A DNA stretch of 64,000 bases from Chryseobacterium daecheongense (GCA_027920525.1 CP115858.1:2232001-2296000), one strand, 5' to 3'. Shown: positions 18,903 through 26,632, counted from the stretch's first letter. Notes: generated from the sequence alone by a model not told the origin. Translations and numbers: made by a program.

Positions 18903-20795
18903 ATGACTAAAGGAAATATTAATGTTTCTGTGGAAAATATTTTTCCACTTATCAAGAAATTTCTTTACAGTGATCACGAAATATTTTTAAGAGAATTAAT
19001 TTCCAATGCCACTGATGCTACTCTAAAATTAAAACACTTAACAAGCATTGGTGAAGCTAAGGTGGAATATGGAAATCCTAAACTTGAAGTAAAAATCAAT
19101 AAGGAAGAAAAGACTCTTCATATTATTGATCAGGGGATAGGAATGACGGCCGAAGAAGTCGAAAAGTATATTAATCAGGTGGCTTTTTCAGGTGCCGAAG
19201 AATTCTTGGAAAAATATAAAGACAGTGCAAAAGATTCAGGAATTATCGGACATTTCGGTCTTGGATTCTACTCTGCTTTCATGGTTGCTGAGAAGGTAGA
19301 GATCCTTACAAAATCTTACCGTGATGAACCTGCTGTTCGTTGGATATGTGACGGAAGCCCTGAATTTACACTTGAAGAAACTACAGATAAAACTGAAAGA
19401 GGAACCGAAATTATTCTTCATATCGCAGAAGATTCAACCGAATTTCTGGAGGAATCAAAAATCCGCGAGTTACTATTAAAGTATAATAAATTCATGCCTG
19501 TTCCGATTAAGTTTGGAACAAAGACCCACACTCTTCCATTACCCGAAGGTGCTCCGGAAGATGCTGTTGCTGAAACAGAGGAAGTGGACAATATCATCAA
19601 CAACCCGAATCCGGCATGGACAATTGCTCCTACTGATCTCACGAAAGAGGATTATGTAAAGTTCTACCACGAATTGTATCCAATGCAATTTGAAGAACCT
19701 TTATTCAATATTCACCTGAATGTTGATTATCCTTTCAATCTGACAGGGATATTATTTTTCCCAAAGCTGGCTAACAACCTTAATATTGAAAAAGATAAAA
19801 TCCAGCTGTATCAGAATCAGGTATTTGTTACCGATGAAGTAAAAGGAATTGTTCCGGACTTCTTAATGCTTCTTCGTGGTGTCATTGATTCTCCTGATAT
19901 TCCATTGAATGTTTCACGTTCTTATCTGCAGGCTGACGGTGCTGTAAAAAAGATTTCTTCTTATATTACTAAAAAAGTAGCAGATAAAATGGCTTCCCTT
20001 ATCAATGAAAGCCGTGAAGACTATGAGAAAAAATGGAATGATATCAAGATCGTAATTGAATACGGAATGATCTCTGAAGAGAAATTCTATGAAAAATCCG
20101 ATAAGTTTTCTTTATACCCTACAGTTGATGGAACTTACTTCCTATGGAATGAATTGACTGAAAAAATCAAACCTGCACAAACTGATAAAGATGGTAACCT
20201 GATCATTCTTTATGCTTCCAACGCAGATGAGCAACATAGCTACATCCAGTCTGCAAAAGATAAAGGATACGAAGTGCTTCTTTTAGATTCTCCTATTGTA
20301 CCTCACCTTATTCAAAAGCTGGAAAGTACTAAAGAAAAGGTTTCATTTGTGAGAGTAGATGCGGATCACGTTAACAATCTGATCAAAAAAGATGAACCTG
20401 TAATCTCCAAGCTTAATGATTCTGAAAAGGAATCATTGAAAAAGAATGTAGAGGAAACCATCAGTGATGCAAAATTCACGGTTCAGCTGGAAGACTTAGA
20501 CAGTACGGATGCTCCTTTTACGATTACGCAGCCTGAGTTTATGCGAAGAATGAAAGATATGCAGGCAACAGGCGGAGGTGGAATGTTTGGAATGGGAGGC
20601 TTCCCTGAAATGTATAATCTGGTAGTAAACTCTAACAGTGAATTCGCTGGTCAAATCTTAAAAACAGAAAACCAGGAAGAGAAAGCAAGCCTGATTAAAT
20701 ACGCTTTAGATCTTGCAAAACTTTCTCAGAATTTATTGAAAGGAAAGGATCTTACAGATTTCATCCAAAGAAGCTACAAGCAGCTTGAAAAATAA
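18903..20795 (+). CDS. htpG: Molecular chaperone HtpG (Hsp90)
   Basis: This 630-residue cytosolic ATP-dependent chaperone has the N-terminal GHKL ATPase with the Hsp90 signatures FLRELISNATDATLKLKHL, IIDQGIGMTAEEVEKYI and GIIGHFGLGFYSAFMVAEKV. The middle domain follows (YPFNLTGILFFPKL; DIPLNVSRSYLQ with the catalytic-loop Arg). A C-terminal dimerisation part holds a short Gly/Met-rich linker (GGGGMFGMGGFPEMYN). Length and order match bacterial HtpG. It is monocistronic with a strong terminator. Confidence 0.97.
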   Translation: MTKGNINVSVENIFPLIKKFLYSDHEIFLRELISNATDATLKLKHLTSIGEAKVEYGNPKLEVKINKEEKTLHIIDQGIGMTAEEVEKYINQVAFSGAEEFLEKYKDSAKDSGIIGHFGLGFYSAFMVAEKVEILTKSYRDEPAVRWICDGSPEFTLEETTDKTERGTEIILHIAEDSTEFLEESKIRELLLKYNKFMPVPIKFGTKTHTLPLPEGAPEDAVAETEEVDNIINNPNPAWTIAPTDLTKEDYVKFYHELYPMQFEEPLFNIHLNVDYPFNLTGILFFPKLANNLNIEKDKIQLYQNQVFVTDEVKGIVPDFLMLLRGVIDSPDIPLNVSRSYLQADGAVKKISSYITKKVADKMASLINESREDYEKKWNDIKIVIEYGMISEEKFYEKSDKFSLYPTVDGTYFLWNELTEKIKPAQTDKDGNLIILYASNADEQHSYIQSAKDKGYEVLLLDSPIVPHLIQKLESTKEKVSFVRVDADHVNNLIKKDEPVISKLNDSEKESLKKNVEETISDAKFTVQLEDLDSTDAPFTITQPEFMRRMKDMQATGGGGMFGMGGFPEMYNLVVNSNSEFAGQILKTENQEEKASLIKYALDLAKLSQNLLKGKDLTDFIQRSYKQLEK

Positions 20796-20801
20796 AATAA
20801 C

Positions 20802-20834
20802 AAAAGCGATACAGATAATCTGTATCGCTTTTTT
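20802..20834 (+). terminator. Rho-independent terminator of htpG
   Basis: AAAAGCGATACAGA and TCTGTATCGCTTTT form a perfect 14-bp stem with a 3-nt loop, followed by further T residues. Confidence 0.9.
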
Positions 20835-20909
20835 CTTATAAGACTATTCTATGATAATTCGTCTAAATCCTAGTTAGTTCTTAGAAAACTAAGCTTCATC
20901 CTTGATCGC

Positions 20910-21227
20910 TTATTCTATACCATTTTTATTTTCTGATCGGTTCGATTTCAAGATTGCCAGAACAAGCATTATCATCAAAAGAATTACCTGAACAAAAAAG
21001 TACCTATCTTCCTTATCAAATAATTGAATAGTTGAAATAACTATTAAAAAAGTATAAGCAATAACAGCATTTTTATTACGTTCCCTCCAGGCTGAAATAA
21101 TAAGGGTAAAGAAAATTATAAAAGAGATACATTCAAAAATGATACGCCATACACTATCCCTTGTAACTAGTGGAGTAAGTATTAGCATAACTACTACTAT
21201 TATTATAATATACTTATTAAGTTTCAT
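20910..21227 (-). CDS. Hypothetical four-helix membrane protein
   Basis: This 105-residue product is almost entirely hydrophobic, with four predicted membrane segments: about 4-20 (YIIIIVVVMLILTPLV), 26-46, 52-70 and 76-93. The connecting loops and the tail (KSNRSENKNGIE) are charged. I do not recognise a family. It lies 27 bp after the lipoprotein gene on the same strand, so the two are probably one transcript. A role beside the lipoprotein (for example immunity, anchoring or transport) would be speculation. The start ATG at 21227 is the only one before the first helix. Confidence 0.65.
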   Translation of the reverse strand: MKLNKYIIIIVVVMLILTPLVTRDSVWRIIFECISFIIFFTLIISAWRERNKNAVIAYTFLIVISTIQLFDKEDRYFFVQVILLMIMLVLAILKSNRSENKNGIE

Positions 21228-21254
21228 ATTTTATTTCTATATTCTAAAAAAATC

Positions 21255-21950
21255 TTATCGTATTCCTCCGCTTCTTACACAGCTTCTATAGTCAGTTTCA
21301 GCATCGGAATTACATACTATCATATGCGTGGTGGCCATACCTCCTGCGATAACTCCACCAACTCCACCAGTAAAAACACCAACCAAAACTGAGCCTCCAA
21401 TTTCTATGGCATAATTTCTCATACATCGATTACCTGCAGTTACAAATGCTGATTGGCAATTCCTTCTACGATCGGCAGTATCAGTAGTTTCTTTATAATT
21501 CAATTGCAAATCTACCTCATTTGTCAGCATTCTTGTTCTTTCTTCTTCTGTATATTTTGAATAAAAATCAGCATTAGATTCTCTGAAGGCTAAACTATTA
21601 TCATTCATTTTCTCATAAAGAGAAATCAACTCCCTGCTTCTTCCAATTTTTGCAGAATTATAAAGACTTTCAAGTTCTTCTACGGTCTTAACCCTATCAA
21701 TTCCCGACTGAATCAGTGAAAAATCTGCGTCTTTTTCATTATCCAACAGATTCTTGATTTCCGACTGAATGCTGAGCTGGGTAGATACATAATCTGATAA
21801 AGTTCCGGAATCTGATCTCGCAGTTCTTAAAACATTTTTTTGAATTGTCTTTGTGCTGGAATTCTGTCCCGTTGATAAATCTTCGTTTGAAGAACATGCC
21901 TGAAAAATCAGCAGGAACAGCACTCCTGCCATAAGTAATTTTTTTCTCAT
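21255..21950 (-). CDS. Hypothetical lipoprotein with a glycine-rich hydrophobic segment
   Basis: This 231-residue protein has a lipoprotein signal (LLIFQAC, lipidated C19). A Ser/Thr-rich linker follows, then a helical middle (EIKNLLDNEKDADFSLIQSG; VEELESLYNSAKIG). Towards the C-terminus is a glycine-zipper-like stretch (GGSVLVGVFTGGVGGVIAGG) flanked by cysteines. These are C-x10-C before it (NCQSAFVTAGNRC) and C-x9-C after it (CNSDAETDYRSC), which suggests disulfides outside the cytoplasm. I recognise no named family. It is divergent from an XRE regulator gene across a repeat-containing control region and is followed by a four-helix membrane protein. Confidence 0.7.
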   Translation of the reverse strand: MRKKLLMAGVLFLLIFQACSSNEDLSTGQNSSTKTIQKNVLRTARSDSGTLSDYVSTQLSIQSEIKNLLDNEKDADFSLIQSGIDRVKTVEELESLYNSAKIGRSRELISLYEKMNDNSLAFRESNADFYSKYTEEERTRMLTNEVDLQLNYKETTDTADRRRNCQSAFVTAGNRCMRNYAIEIGGSVLVGVFTGGVGGVIAGGMATTHMIVCNSDAETDYRSCVRSGGIR

Positions 21951-21978
21951 TGTGTTGTTTTTTTTATTTGTTGTACTC

Positions 21979-22080
21979 CAAAACTATAAAAGTCAAAACA
22001 TTCAAAATGCATAATCCTGTTGCAGATTTTTTGCATTTTTCATGTACAACACAGATACAAATTTGTGTGATTTTTTGCAT
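21979..22080. promoter_or_regulatory. Divergent control region with direct repeats (candidate operator)
   Basis: Between the lipoprotein gene (minus) and the XRE gene (plus), the 12-mer GATTTTTTGCAT occurs twice in the same orientation, at 22025-22036 and 22069-22080, with starts 44 bp apart. ATGCAT lies at 22007-22012, and further ATGC/TGCA words flank the XRE start. On the minus strand TAGTTTTG (21986-21979) fits a -7 box for the lipoprotein gene. The layout suggests that the XRE protein binds here and controls both directions. Confidence 0.5.
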
Positions 22081-22099
22081 ATTTGTATAAAAATGCGAG

Positions 22100-22480
22100 A
22101 TGCAAAAAGAAAAGCTACGATCAATCAGAAAGAAAAAGGGATATACTCAGCAACAAATTGCTGATATCATTGCTACGGATGTTTCCAATTACAGCAGAAA
22201 AGAAAGTGGAGACGTAAAAATCGTAAGGGCTGAATGGGAAAAGATTGCTAATTTCCTCGATGTTACTATGGAAGACATTTATGAAGAAGATGACGCCCAA
22301 ATTGTTGTCAATAATGATCATCCTGTATTTAACGACAGTTCTGCATCGGGAGTGTATCAATATAACAACAATACGATTCCACTTTCCATTGTTGAAAACC
22401 TTCAGGAATATATTTCTTTATTAAAAGCCGAGAACCAGAAATTACAGGCAGAAATAAAAACCCTGAAAGCAAGAAAGTAA
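22100..22480 (+). CDS. XRE-family helix-turn-helix regulator
   Basis: This 126-residue cytosolic repressor-type protein has a Cro/CI helix-turn-helix at about residues 3-58 (LRSIRKKKGYTQQQIADIIA, then TDVSNYSRKESGDVKIVRAE and MEDIYEED). The C-terminal part has a linker and a predicted short coiled coil (VENLQEYISLLKAENQKLQA and onwards), which would allow dimerisation. No peptidase or ligand domain is present. It is divergent from a lipoprotein/membrane-protein operon with repeated sequence between them, so local control is the natural guess. It converges 3 bp from the alkyltransferase-like gene. Confidence 0.88.
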   Translation: MQKEKLRSIRKKKGYTQQQIADIIATDVSNYSRKESGDVKIVRAEWEKIANFLDVTMEDIYEEDDAQIVVNNDHPVFNDSSASGVYQYNNNTIPLSIVENLQEYISLLKAENQKLQAEIKTLKARK

Positions 22481-22483
22481 ATT

Positions 22484-22780
22484 CTACAATTCACTTAAAG
22501 GATCCCAAAAAAGTTTCTTGAAATTTTTAATTCTAAAATTTTCAACCACAATACCCTCTGCTTCCAGCTTAGGCTGAAATTCTTTTACAGATAAAACTCC
22601 GGAACTGGAAATTACCCTATGGGCAGGAACATCTTTTGGACATCCACCCATAGCCTTTCCAACATGACGTGAATGATTGGGATATCCTACTGCTTTGGCA
22701 ATGGCTCCATAAGAAGATACTCGCCCTTTGGGAATAAGCTTTGTAATTTCATAAACCTGTTGTTTAAAAATTTCGTCCAT
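22484..22780 (-). CDS. Alkyltransferase-like (ATL) protein, MGMT family lacking the acceptor cysteine
   Basis: This 98-residue protein corresponds to the C-terminal DNA-binding domain of O6-methylguanine-DNA methyltransferase. It has a helix-turn-helix (GRVSSYGAIAKAVGYPNHSR) and the Asn-hinge region. The acceptor motif PCHRV of active methyltransferases reads PAHRV here, with Ala at residue 53, and is followed by ISSSG. Known ATLs have Trp or Ala at this place. They bind O6-alkylguanine without repairing it and hand the lesion to nucleotide-excision repair. The nearby C47 is not in the acceptor position. The assignment is confident; the coupling to UvrABC is inferred from the family. Confidence 0.9.
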   Translation of the reverse strand: MDEIFKQQVYEITKLIPKGRVSSYGAIAKAVGYPNHSRHVGKAMGGCPKDVPAHRVISSSGVLSVKEFQPKLEAEGIVVENFRIKNFKKLFWDPLSEL

Positions 22781-22867
22781 ACACGATCATTTATATTGGT
22801 TAAAATAATTGCATCATTTTTGAATGATAATAATTTCAATGATGTTTCTCATTAAAATTATAAAGTT

Positions 22868-23014
22868 ATGAAAAAATCATTTTTCCGCATTCTGAATGCG
22901 ATCAATAAAAAGATCTTACCCAAATTAAGTGATAAGGATCCTTCTTCACTAACGAAGTTACAAAAAGGAATTCTTGCATACCGTTATTTTGTGCTTATAA
23001 ATTCTATGGATTAA
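22868..23014 (+). CDS. Small conserved-looking basic protein (48 aa)
   Basis: An ORF of 48 codons runs from ATG 22868 to TAA 23014. It encodes MKKSFFRILNAINKKILPKL, then SDKDPSSLTKLQKGILAYRY and FVLINSMD. The pattern (basic amphipathic start, K-L-P motif, aromatic Y-R-Y-F, terminal S-M/L-D) looks like a short protein I recall from Flavobacteriia genomes, sometimes labelled SsrA-binding protein although far too short to be SmpB. That label is not supported by the sequence. It stands alone on the plus strand in a 430-bp gap between two minus-strand genes. The frame and composition make it plausible, and the function is unknown. Confidence 0.6.
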   Translation: MKKSFFRILNAINKKILPKLSDKDPSSLTKLQKGILAYRYFVLINSMD

Positions 23015-23144
23015 ATTCTATAAAAAGGAAGCTTTAATATTTTGTTAAGCCCGATATGACCAATCAATTTCTGAAGCCTCGGAACTTTTGATGATTTTAG
23101 CTATTTTAGAATATCATGAGAATTTTTTCAACATCTAAAAAATA

Positions 23145-23173
23145 AAAAACGCTCCATAATATGAAGCGTTTTT
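23145..23173. terminator. Hairpin terminator (end of the leftward operon; also usable rightward)
   Basis: AAAAACGCT and AGCGTTTTT form a 9-bp stem with an 11-nt loop, positioned after the stop of the deoxyhypusine-synthase-like gene. Confidence 0.75.
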
Positions 23174-23210
23174 CTTATTTTATGATCCAGGATATCCCGG
23201 AAATTTCATC

Positions 23211-24185
23211 TTAAGAATTCTCAAGAATATAGGAGAACATTAATGGTGCACAGATCGTTGCATCACTTTCAACGATGAACTTAGGTGTTGTAATATCCAG
23301 TTTACCCCAAGTGATCTTCTCATTTGGAACTGCTCCGGAATATGAACCGTACGATGTTGTAGAATCGGAAATCTGGCAGAAATAAGACCAAAACGGCACA
23401 TCATGCATCTCCATATCCTGATATAGCATCGGTACTACACAAATCGGGAAATCTCCTGCAATTCCTCCTCCAATCTGAAAGAATCCTACACCTTTCCCTC
23501 CTGAATTTTTAGTATACCAATCAGCAAGATACATCATGTATTCAATTCCTGATTTCATTGTTGTTGCTTTAAGCTCTCCTTTAATACAGTAGGATGCAAA
23601 AATATTTCCCATTGTGGAATCTTCCCATCCCGGAACAACAATCGGAAGATTTTTTTCTGCAGCAGCAATCATCCATGAGTTTTCTCTCGGAATCTCATAA
23701 TACTGTTCCAAAACTCCAGAAAGGATCATTTTGTACATATATTCATGCGGGAAGTATCTTTCTCCTTTAGCGTCAGCGTCTTTCCAAATCTCCACAATAT
23801 GCTTCTGTAACCTTCTGAATGCTTCTTCTTCAGGGATACATGTATCTGTAACTCTGTTTAATCCTCTTTCCAATAAGTCCCATTCTTCCTGTGGCGTAAG
23901 ATCTCTGTAATGCGGAACTCTTTCATAATGAGAATGCGCAACCAGGTTCATTAAGTCTTCTTCCAGGTTTGCTCCGGTACAAGAAATAAAGTCTACTTTA
24001 TCCTGACGGATCATCTCAGCAAGAATCTTTCCTAATTCAGCAGTAGACATTGCTCCCGCTAAAGTTATCATCATTTTTCCGCCATCTTTAAGATGCGCAA
24101 CATAACCTTTTGATGCATCCACCAATGCAGCTGCATTGAAGTGCAGGTAATATTTCTCTATAAATTCAGAAATTGGCTTGTTCAT
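23211..24185 (-). CDS. Deoxyhypusine synthase family protein
   Basis: This 324-residue NAD-dependent enzyme is of the deoxyhypusine synthase family. In eukaryotes and archaea the family transfers the aminobutyl group of spermidine to a lysine of eIF5A. Seen here are the NAD-site-like TLAGAMSTAELGKILAEMIR and FISCTGANLEEDLMNL, the Gly-rich FFQIGGGIAGDFPI, and the C-terminal block SGAVPNEKITWGKLD. The catalytic lysine position is kept in the last block (K295, WGK). Bacteria lack eIF5A, so the true acceptor must differ; a free-amine acceptor in polyamine synthesis is the likeliest role, by inference. It is the last gene of an operon with a barrel protein, arfB and an AMP ligase. Confidence 0.88.
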   Translation of the reverse strand: MNKPISEFIEKYYLHFNAAALVDASKGYVAHLKDGGKMMITLAGAMSTAELGKILAEMIRQDKVDFISCTGANLEEDLMNLVAHSHYERVPHYRDLTPQEEWDLLERGLNRVTDTCIPEEEAFRRLQKHIVEIWKDADAKGERYFPHEYMYKMILSGVLEQYYEIPRENSWMIAAAEKNLPIVVPGWEDSTMGNIFASYCIKGELKATTMKSGIEYMMYLADWYTKNSGGKGVGFFQIGGGIAGDFPICVVPMLYQDMEMHDVPFWSYFCQISDSTTSYGSYSGAVPNEKITWGKLDITTPKFIVESDATICAPLMFSYILENS

Positions 24186-24212
24186 TTATTTTGATTTTTG
24201 CAAAGATAAAAC

Positions 24213-24860
24213 TTAAAATCGGAATGTAGCGGCAGCACTCAGAGAAAGTCTTGTTAATCCTTCCTTTTGATCATCCTCCAGCTTAAAAGATTTTCCGTTA
24301 ATTGTCATTTTGCTTAATGTACCGGCTGTAAGACCGATTTTAGGACCAATAAAAAAGTTATTCAAGACTGCATATTGGTAAGCAAAATTAGCTTCCAATC
24401 CCAAATTTGAACCCGTTCCTTTAACGCTACCGGTTTTTGTTGTATAGGTAATAGCTCCCAGTGCAACATCATAATAGAATTTATGTTTAAACTCATCGTT
24501 AAAGTTAGAATACATAAATGCTGGTCCAAAGAAATTGATATTATCTTTGGTGCTAACATATCCTGAAATAGTTTGCCCATTATTATCTCTTACGGTAATT
24601 CTTCCATCACTGGATGCACTGTAATTGGAATATTTTAATCCTAAATGTATATTCCCCTTCACATTATAATAAGCAGAAACATCAAAATTCATCCCGCTTT
24701 TTAATCCTTTAATGTAGTTTCTTGTATCCCCTGAAATATTCGATGGAGTTTTCGCTACCCTCCATGCATAACCCACGGATGGAATGATTGAAAATTTTTG
24801 TTGTGCCATGGACATAGCAGTAATTGAAAACATCCCTAAAAGTGTAATTTTTTTTATCAT
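24213..24860 (-). CDS. Outer-membrane beta-barrel protein
   Basis: This 215-residue protein starts at ATG 24860, which opens directly into a signal peptide (MIKKITLLGMFSITAMSMAQ). A longer frame upstream has an un-signal-like basic start and is rejected. The mature part shows alternating beta-strands (KFSIIPSVGYAWRVAKTP; HLGLKYSNYSASSDG; NNFFIGPKIGLTAG) and ends in LSLSAAATFRF with a C-terminal Phe, as outer-membrane barrels do. It belongs to the general small-barrel class and no ligand can be told. It lies 46 bp after arfB and 27 bp before the deoxyhypusine-synthase-like gene, within one leftward operon. Confidence 0.8.
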   Translation of the reverse strand: MIKKITLLGMFSITAMSMAQQKFSIIPSVGYAWRVAKTPSNISGDTRNYIKGLKSGMNFDVSAYYNVKGNIHLGLKYSNYSASSDGRITVRDNNGQTISGYVSTKDNINFFGPAFMYSNFNDEFKHKFYYDVALGAITYTTKTGSVKGTGSNLGLEANFAYQYAVLNNFFIGPKIGLTAGTLSKMTINGKSFKLEDDQKEGLTRLSLSAAATFRF

Positions 24861-24906
24861 TTGTTTTAAATTTCGGCAAAAATAACATTTTTTCCGAAGT
24901 GCACAA

Positions 24907-25299
24907 TCAGAATTTAAAACGTCTGTTTTCCTTTTTGTCTGAGAGTTTCTTTTTATTATCAAGCCTTTTCTGCTTTTGACCTTTGGAAGGTTTGGTTGCG
25001 AGTCTTTTCTTAGGAATTATTAAAGCTTTATTTACAATTTCTATAATTTTTTCAACTGCTTTATTTTTATTCATCAATTGAGTTCTACTCTCAGAAACCG
25101 TCAAAAACATCAAGCCTTCTGCATTGATTCTGTTTTTTAATTTATGTTGAATTAAAACTTTTTCATCTTCAGTAAAAAACTCAGATCCGTTTACATTCCA
25201 AAGTACGGTGACAGATGTTTCCACCTTATTTACATTCTGACCTCCCGCTCCACTGCTCCTGGAAGTTCTATAGCTTAGTTCTTTTGAAAAATCTTTCAT
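24907..25299 (-). CDS. arfB: Alternative ribosome-rescue factor / peptidyl-tRNA hydrolase ArfB
   Basis: This 130-residue protein has the class-I release-factor GGQ motif at residues 19-21 (SRSSGAGGQNVNKVETSV), the loop that hydrolyses peptidyl-tRNA. It lacks a codon-recognition domain. It ends in a strongly basic tail (KPSKGQKQKRLDNKKKLSDK and further) that in E. coli ArfB (YaeJ) enters the empty mRNA channel of stalled ribosomes. Size and order match ArfB. It sits 31 bp after the AMP-ligase gene in the same operon. Confidence 0.94.
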   Translation of the reverse strand: MKDFSKELSYRTSRSSGAGGQNVNKVETSVTVLWNVNGSEFFTEDEKVLIQHKLKNRINAEGLMFLTVSESRTQLMNKNKAVEKIIEIVNKALIIPKKRLATKPSKGQKQKRLDNKKKLSDKKENRRFKF

Positions 25300-25330
25300 G
25301 GTTTTGAAACAAGGGTTACAGATAAAAATT

Positions 25331-26338
25331 TCACGACAGCATTTTCATTAATTCTAGCCGGTTCACCTTACCATTCGGAGTCCTCGGTACTTCGTCCACA
25401 AAAATAATTTCTTTAGGTTTATGAAAGTTTTTTTCAAATGGTATTTGTGAAATCCTCTCAATCAATTTTTCCGAACGTTGCCCTTCGATAACCAATACTA
25501 ATCTCTGGCCTAAAATTTCATCTTTTAATCCTAAAAATACAGCTTCGTTTGCAATTTCTTTTTTGACCAATCCTTCCAGTTCTTCAGGAAAAATTTTAGC
25601 CCCTCCGGAATTAATTACATTATCAATACGTCCTAAAAATCTGAACTGATTATAATTTTTAATTTCAACTAAGTCATTAGTTTGAAGGACCTCACTGTTG
25701 ACATCCGGAGCAAATATTCGGAGACATCCTCGATCATCTTTAGAGATTTCAACATGTTCAAAAGCGGTAAAGTAATCTTCAGCCTTTGGCGACAGTTGCT
25801 TTAAGGCAATATGGGATAAAGTTTCTGACATTCCATAGGTTTCAAATATGTTTGTATTGAGGTGTGATATCCTTTTTTTCAGGCTCTCTGAAACGGATGC
25901 TCCACCAATGATCAGGTTCTTTATAAGGTGAAGTTTATCCACAGAGTTTTCCACCTGTAGAGGAGTCATTGCACAAAAATCTATTTCTGCAGTAATTTCT
26001 TCAAGTGGCTGTAAAGATGGTTCTTCCACAAGCAGCTTCATCTTTCTCTCAAAGGAGCGAACTACCATCATCTTACCTGAGATATATTCTACAGGTAAAC
26101 AGAGCAAAGCCGTATCTCCTTCTTTTAACTGTAAAAAGTTACACGTCATAACTGCTGAATTCATCATTTTCCTTTTTTCAATTTCAAAAACTTTAGGCGC
26201 TCCTGTTGATCCTGAAGTTTGGACATCAACTGTTTCCGAACCGGAAGTCCATTTTTCCAAAAAAAGAATGACTTTTTTTTCGAATTCCGTATGTGGATAT
26301 AAGTTATTAATTTTGAGATTATTGAAATCTATCACCAT
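25331..26338 (-). CDS. menE: AMP-binding acyl-CoA synthetase, probably o-succinylbenzoate--CoA ligase
   Basis: This 335-residue adenylate-forming enzyme has the phosphate loop TSGSTGAPK at residues 41-49, the A5-type motif ETYGMSETLSHIA and the A7/A8 region LVEIKNYNQFRFLGRIDNVI. The C-terminal lysine block PRTPNGKVNRLELMKML carries the adenylation lysine. The protein is much shorter than typical MenE (about 450 or more) because the N-terminal subdomain is trimmed, a compact form common in Bacteroidota. The menaquinone role (making OSB-CoA) is probable. No other men gene is in the window, so another acyl substrate cannot be excluded. It is the first gene of the leftward operon and divergent from the tRNA-Gln genes. 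Confidence 0.78.
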   Translation of the reverse strand: MVIDFNNLKINNLYPHTEFEKKVILFLEKWTSGSETVDVQTSGSTGAPKVFEIEKRKMMNSAVMTCNFLQLKEGDTALLCLPVEYISGKMMVVRSFERKMKLLVEEPSLQPLEEITAEIDFCAMTPLQVENSVDKLHLIKNLIIGGASVSESLKKRISHLNTNIFETYGMSETLSHIALKQLSPKAEDYFTAFEHVEISKDDRGCLRIFAPDVNSEVLQTNDLVEIKNYNQFRFLGRIDNVINSGGAKIFPEELEGLVKKEIANEAVFLGLKDEILGQRLVLVIEGQRSEKLIERISQIPFEKNFHKPKEIIFVDEVPRTPNGKVNRLELMKMLS

Positions 26339-26390
26339 GTTTTCCGCAAATAAAATGTGATGTAAATGTAAAAAAAAGTTTAAAAAGTTC

Positions 26391-26420
26391 TTGTATGTAG
26401 AGAAAAAAGCTTTAAATTTG
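26391..26420 (+). promoter_or_regulatory. Promoter of the first tRNA-Gln
   Basis: TTG (26391-26393), a 19-nt spacer and TAAATTTG (26413-26420) are present, 18 nt before the mature tRNA 5' end. Confidence 0.8.
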
Positions 26421-26438
26421 CACCACTAAAAACAACAC

Positions 26439-26509
26439 AGACCCATGGTGTAGCGGTAACACTACTGATTTTGGTTCAGTCATCTGGGGTTCGAATCCCT
26501 GTGGGTCTA
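26439..26509 (+). tRNA. tRNA-Gln (anticodon TTG), copy 1
   Basis: A 71-nt cloverleaf. The acceptor arm is AGACCCA with TGGGTCT. The anticodon arm is ACTGA-TTTTGGT-TCAGT with anticodon TTG (reads CAA). The T-arm TGGGG-TTCGAAT-CCCTG has one U-G and one G-U pair. The discriminator is A and CCA is not encoded. It has its own promoter and terminator. Confidence 0.95.
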
Positions 26510-26510
26510 C

Positions 26511-26539
26511 AACCACTCTTTCTTAAGAGTGGTTTTTTT
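26511..26539 (+). terminator. Terminator of tRNA-Gln copy 1
   Basis: AACCACTCTT and AAGAGTGGTT form a 10-bp stem with a 4-nt loop followed by TTTTT. Confidence 0.88.
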
Positions 26540-26632
26540 ATTATATATGTTTAAAATCCCATTAATAAAATACTAGTACACAACTACTTATTATTTCAGG
26601 ATGTATTAAAATGATTTTTTTATGCCAGATTT

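Noticed and set aside
24861..24962. An N-terminal extension of 34 residues for the barrel protein.
   Set aside because: The extension is basic and Cys-rich, overlaps arfB, and would bury a perfect signal peptide that starts at 24860.
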